Below, one piece after another: positions 62,181 through 64,000 of a stretch of DNA of 64,000 nt. Both the position numbers and the translations under genes were made by a program. Under the pieces are notes generated by a model that saw only the letters and a program-made list of their open reading frames with translations, did not search any database and was not told where the DNA came from. The stretch is from Aestuariibaculum sediminum (GTDB taxonomy: Bacteria; Bacteroidota; Bacteroidia; Flavobacteriales; Flavobacteriaceae), in assembly GCF_014596945.1 (NCBI RefSeq), contig NZ_JACVXB010000002.1, positions 430,172-494,171 of the forward strand. Reading direction: 5' to 3'. Within the stretch, counting starts at the first letter, position 1. Each line of letters opens with the position of its first letter.

Positions 62181-63539
62181 TTATTTTTTTTCGCTTTTTT
62201 TACCGTCTTCTTCGTTTTCCGGAACATAAAAATTTGGGGGGAAACTGTTAATTTGTCTCCAAATTTCAAACCATATAGGAACATCTTCTAGCAAGGCAAT
62301 CGTTTTTGCGCCCGAACCAACACGCAGTGCATCTGGCCATGGTCCATAATCTGGGTCACGGTTAATGAGAACACGGTATAATCCATTTTTTGTTGAGAAA
62401 TTTTCAATAGCTACAATTTGAGCACCATATGTACCATAGGAGACATTGGGCCACCCACTAAAAACAATGGCAGGCCAACCTTCAAATTCTACTTGTACAT
62501 GTTCTCCTTTATGCAAGAGGGGTAAATCTATAGGTCTTACCCACATTTCAACAGCTAAATCGTAATTAGCTGGCATCAGACTCACTAGAGGCTCACCTTC
62601 TTTAAAAGTTTCACCTATTCCCGATTTTATGGCTTTATTGATATAACCATCCTGCGGTGCTGTTATAAACAGTAAACTATTACGTTTTTCATAGTTTGCT
62701 AAATTGTTTTCAAGTTTAGACACTTGTGCTTCGGTATCTAAAGCGCTAGATTCTGCCGAAAACAAATCACTTTGGGCTTTTGATAATTTATCACCGTATG
62801 TTGCTTTTATGGTCGAAATATTTAATTGGGCATTAATCACTTCATTTTTAGAGGCGAGTAATTTGTTTTCTTGGGAAATAAGTTTCGCATTGGCTTCCTG
62901 AAGTTTATTACGATAATCTTCTACATCTTTAACCGCTTTAAGGCCTTGCTCTTGTAGTGATAAGGTACGCTCATACTGCGTTTTTGCAATGCTTGCTTTT
63001 ATTTTAGCAGCTTCTAAATCAATGCTGTCAGACTCTACTTTTAATTTTGACTGCATGTATTTGTTTTTCGCTTGCTCTAATTTTAATTCCTGTTCCTGTT
63101 GCAATGATTTATATTGATTTCCTAAAGCTGTTACTTTTGATCGGTAGGCATCTACCGATGCGGATTTTGCTTTAATTTGATCACCAGTCCGTTCTGTAAG
63201 ACGGTCGTCGAAATAGTCACTTTTTATTTCAGAAATTTTAAGAATCGTATCACCTTTTTTAACCAAATCGCCTTCTTGAACATACCATGCATCAATTTTT
63301 CCAGGAATAGAAGACTGCAATGTTTGTGGTCGCTGATTTGGTTTTAATGTTGTTACTAAGCCTTTACTAGTTACATTCTGGGTCCAAGGTAAAAACAGAA
63401 TAATAACTACCAATAAACTGCTTATAAGTAAAACACGTCTAAATAAGCGGTGCTGATTGGTATGTGCCGTGGCTTGCCCCGATTTATATTGACTTAAATC
63501 GAAAAACTCTGAAACCTTATTGTTTGATATATTTAGCAT
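62181..63539 (-). CDS. HlyD-type membrane fusion protein
   Basis: The 452-residue protein has a cytoplasmic N terminus, one transmembrane helix (VLLISSLLVVIILFLPW, about residues 36-52), a biotinyl-like beta segment (SSIPGKIDAWYVQEGDLVKKGDTILKI by pattern), a long alpha-hairpin coiled coil (residues about 115-290), and a second beta part (ITAPQDGYINKAIKSGIGETFKEGEPLVSLMPA by pattern). This is the bridge between the ABC exporter and the TolC-type channel. It starts five bases after the ABC gene ends. Confidence 0.93.
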   Translation of the reverse strand: MLNISNNKVSEFFDLSQYKSGQATAHTNQHRLFRRVLLISSLLVVIILFLPWTQNVTSKGLVTTLKPNQRPQTLQSSIPGKIDAWYVQEGDLVKKGDTILKISEIKSDYFDDRLTERTGDQIKAKSASVDAYRSKVTALGNQYKSLQQEQELKLEQAKNKYMQSKLKVESDSIDLEAAKIKASIAKTQYERTLSLQEQGLKAVKDVEDYRNKLQEANAKLISQENKLLASKNEVINAQLNISTIKATYGDKLSKAQSDLFSAESSALDTEAQVSKLENNLANYEKRNSLLFITAPQDGYINKAIKSGIGETFKEGEPLVSLMPANYDLAVEMWVRPIDLPLLHKGEHVQVEFEGWPAIVFSGWPNVSYGTYGAQIVAIENFSTKNGLYRVLINRDPDYGPWPDALRVGSGAKTIALLEDVPIWFEIWRQINSFPPNFYVPENEEDGKKSEKK

Positions 63540-63544
63540 AGTAA

Positions 63545-64000
63545 TTAAGAATTAATAATGCGACCTTCTTCAAGAATAATATGCTTGTTGCACATGCGTT
63601 TCCACACATTTAAATTACTAACAACAATAACACTCCAAGGGTTTGATGCATCACATAAGTATTCAAATATTTTTTCTGATTCTTCAATATTAAATTGCTT
63701 TAAAGGCTCTTCTAAAATTAGGACTTTAGGTTGTTTTAAAATAGCTCTCGCTAGCAATAATTTTGCCGATATAAAATAAGGAATTTGCTTACCTTCAGGT
63801 TTTAATAAAGTATTTAATCCTTTGGATTGTCGCTTTATAAACGTGCTTAACCCAATTTTTTCAAATACATTAAAAATTTCTTCATCAGAAATGTCGCGAT
63901 TTCCAAAAGTAACGTTCTCACGAATCGTGCCTTCAAAAGGAGACTCTTCGGATAGCACCATACCCAAATGAGAACGATATTTATTAATGTGCAAACTTTC
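63545..64000 (-). CDS. ABC transporter ATPase, C-terminal part (runs off the window)
   Basis: The frame is open to the window edge; the codons before the TTG at 63994 (GAA AGT) are in phase, so the true start lies outside. The visible part starts just before the Q-loop (LGMVLSEESPFEGTIRENVTFGN). The usual LSGGQ signature is replaced by IPYFISAKLLLARAIL, and Walker B reads VLILEEP. The H-loop region is VIVVSNLNVWKR, without the usual His. The degenerate motifs suggest a subfamily of peptidase/exporter ATPases or a half-inactive domain of a larger transporter. It heads the export operon with HlyD and TolC genes. Confidence 0.8.
   Translation of the reverse strand, partial: ESLHINKYRSHLGMVLSEESPFEGTIRENVTFGNRDISDEEIFNVFEKIGLSTFIKRQSKGLNTLLKPEGKQIPYFISAKLLLARAILKQPKVLILEEPLKQFNIEESEKIFEYLCDASNPWSVIVVSNLNVWKRMCNKHIILEEGRIINS

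Overview
This window comes from an AT-rich Bacteroidota chromosome, most likely a marine member of the Flavobacteriaceae. The evidence is a SusC/SusD pair, lipoproteins with SC-type lipoboxes, a type IX secretion sorting tail, a membrane-tethered propeller/Y_Y_Y/LuxR regulator and a large laminarin (beta-1,3/1,6-glucan) utilisation locus.

Region 1 (1-1148) is the 3' part of mnmE. Its last codons (FCIGK-stop) lie inside a 19-bp sequence, ATTTCTGTATCGGCAAATA, found at 1129-1147 and again without mismatch at 26591-26609. These two copies bound a 25.5-kb integrated element.

Region 2 (1129-26609) is that element. Its left end has a terminator, arm-like repeats, five 10-bp iterons, a two-HTH zinc-ribbon protein, a tyrosine recombinase, an excisionase-like HTH protein and a phage-type replication pair (HTH initiator plus DnaC-like loader). 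I see no relaxase, conjugation or capsid genes. The cargo is defence. (a) A plus-strand type I restriction-modification operon holds a frameshifted hsdM, a GmrSD-like DUF262/DUF1524 protein, a second intact hsdM, hsdS, a membrane-anchored HEPN-like protein, an HTH regulator with two palindromic operators, an AbiEii-like nucleotidyltransferase and hsdR. (b) A decayed lipoprotein gene with 312-bp internal repeats is flanked by two related repeat blocks. (c) A minus-strand four-gene operon, hsdM-hsdS-AAA ATPase-HNH nuclease, has every junction overlapping by one base. It has a methyltransferase and specificity subunit but no HsdR of its own; a Septu (PtuAB)-like ATPase/HNH pair takes that place. 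This is the most interesting system in the window.

Region 3 (26708-59691) is the laminarin locus: a membrane-spanning one-component regulator; a GH-A enzyme fused to a probable outer-membrane barrel; glucan-binding lipoproteins; GH16, GH17, GH30, a probable GH-Q beta-1,3-glucan phosphorylase, a GPH-type sugar transporter and a cytosolic GH17; then SusC, SusD, two binding lipoproteins, a second GH16 and a GH3 beta-glucosidase. Outer enzymes cut and debranch the glucan, SusCD imports oligosaccharides, GH3 and GH30 trim them in the periplasm, and the transporter feeds the cytosolic phosphorylase and GH17. A motif containing ACCACAACA occurs ahead of both main transcription units and in a third gap, and is the likely operator of the regulator.

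Region 4 (59746-64000, minus strand) holds an MscS channel and a tripartite export operon (ABC ATPase, HlyD-type adaptor, TolC-type channel) that runs off the window.
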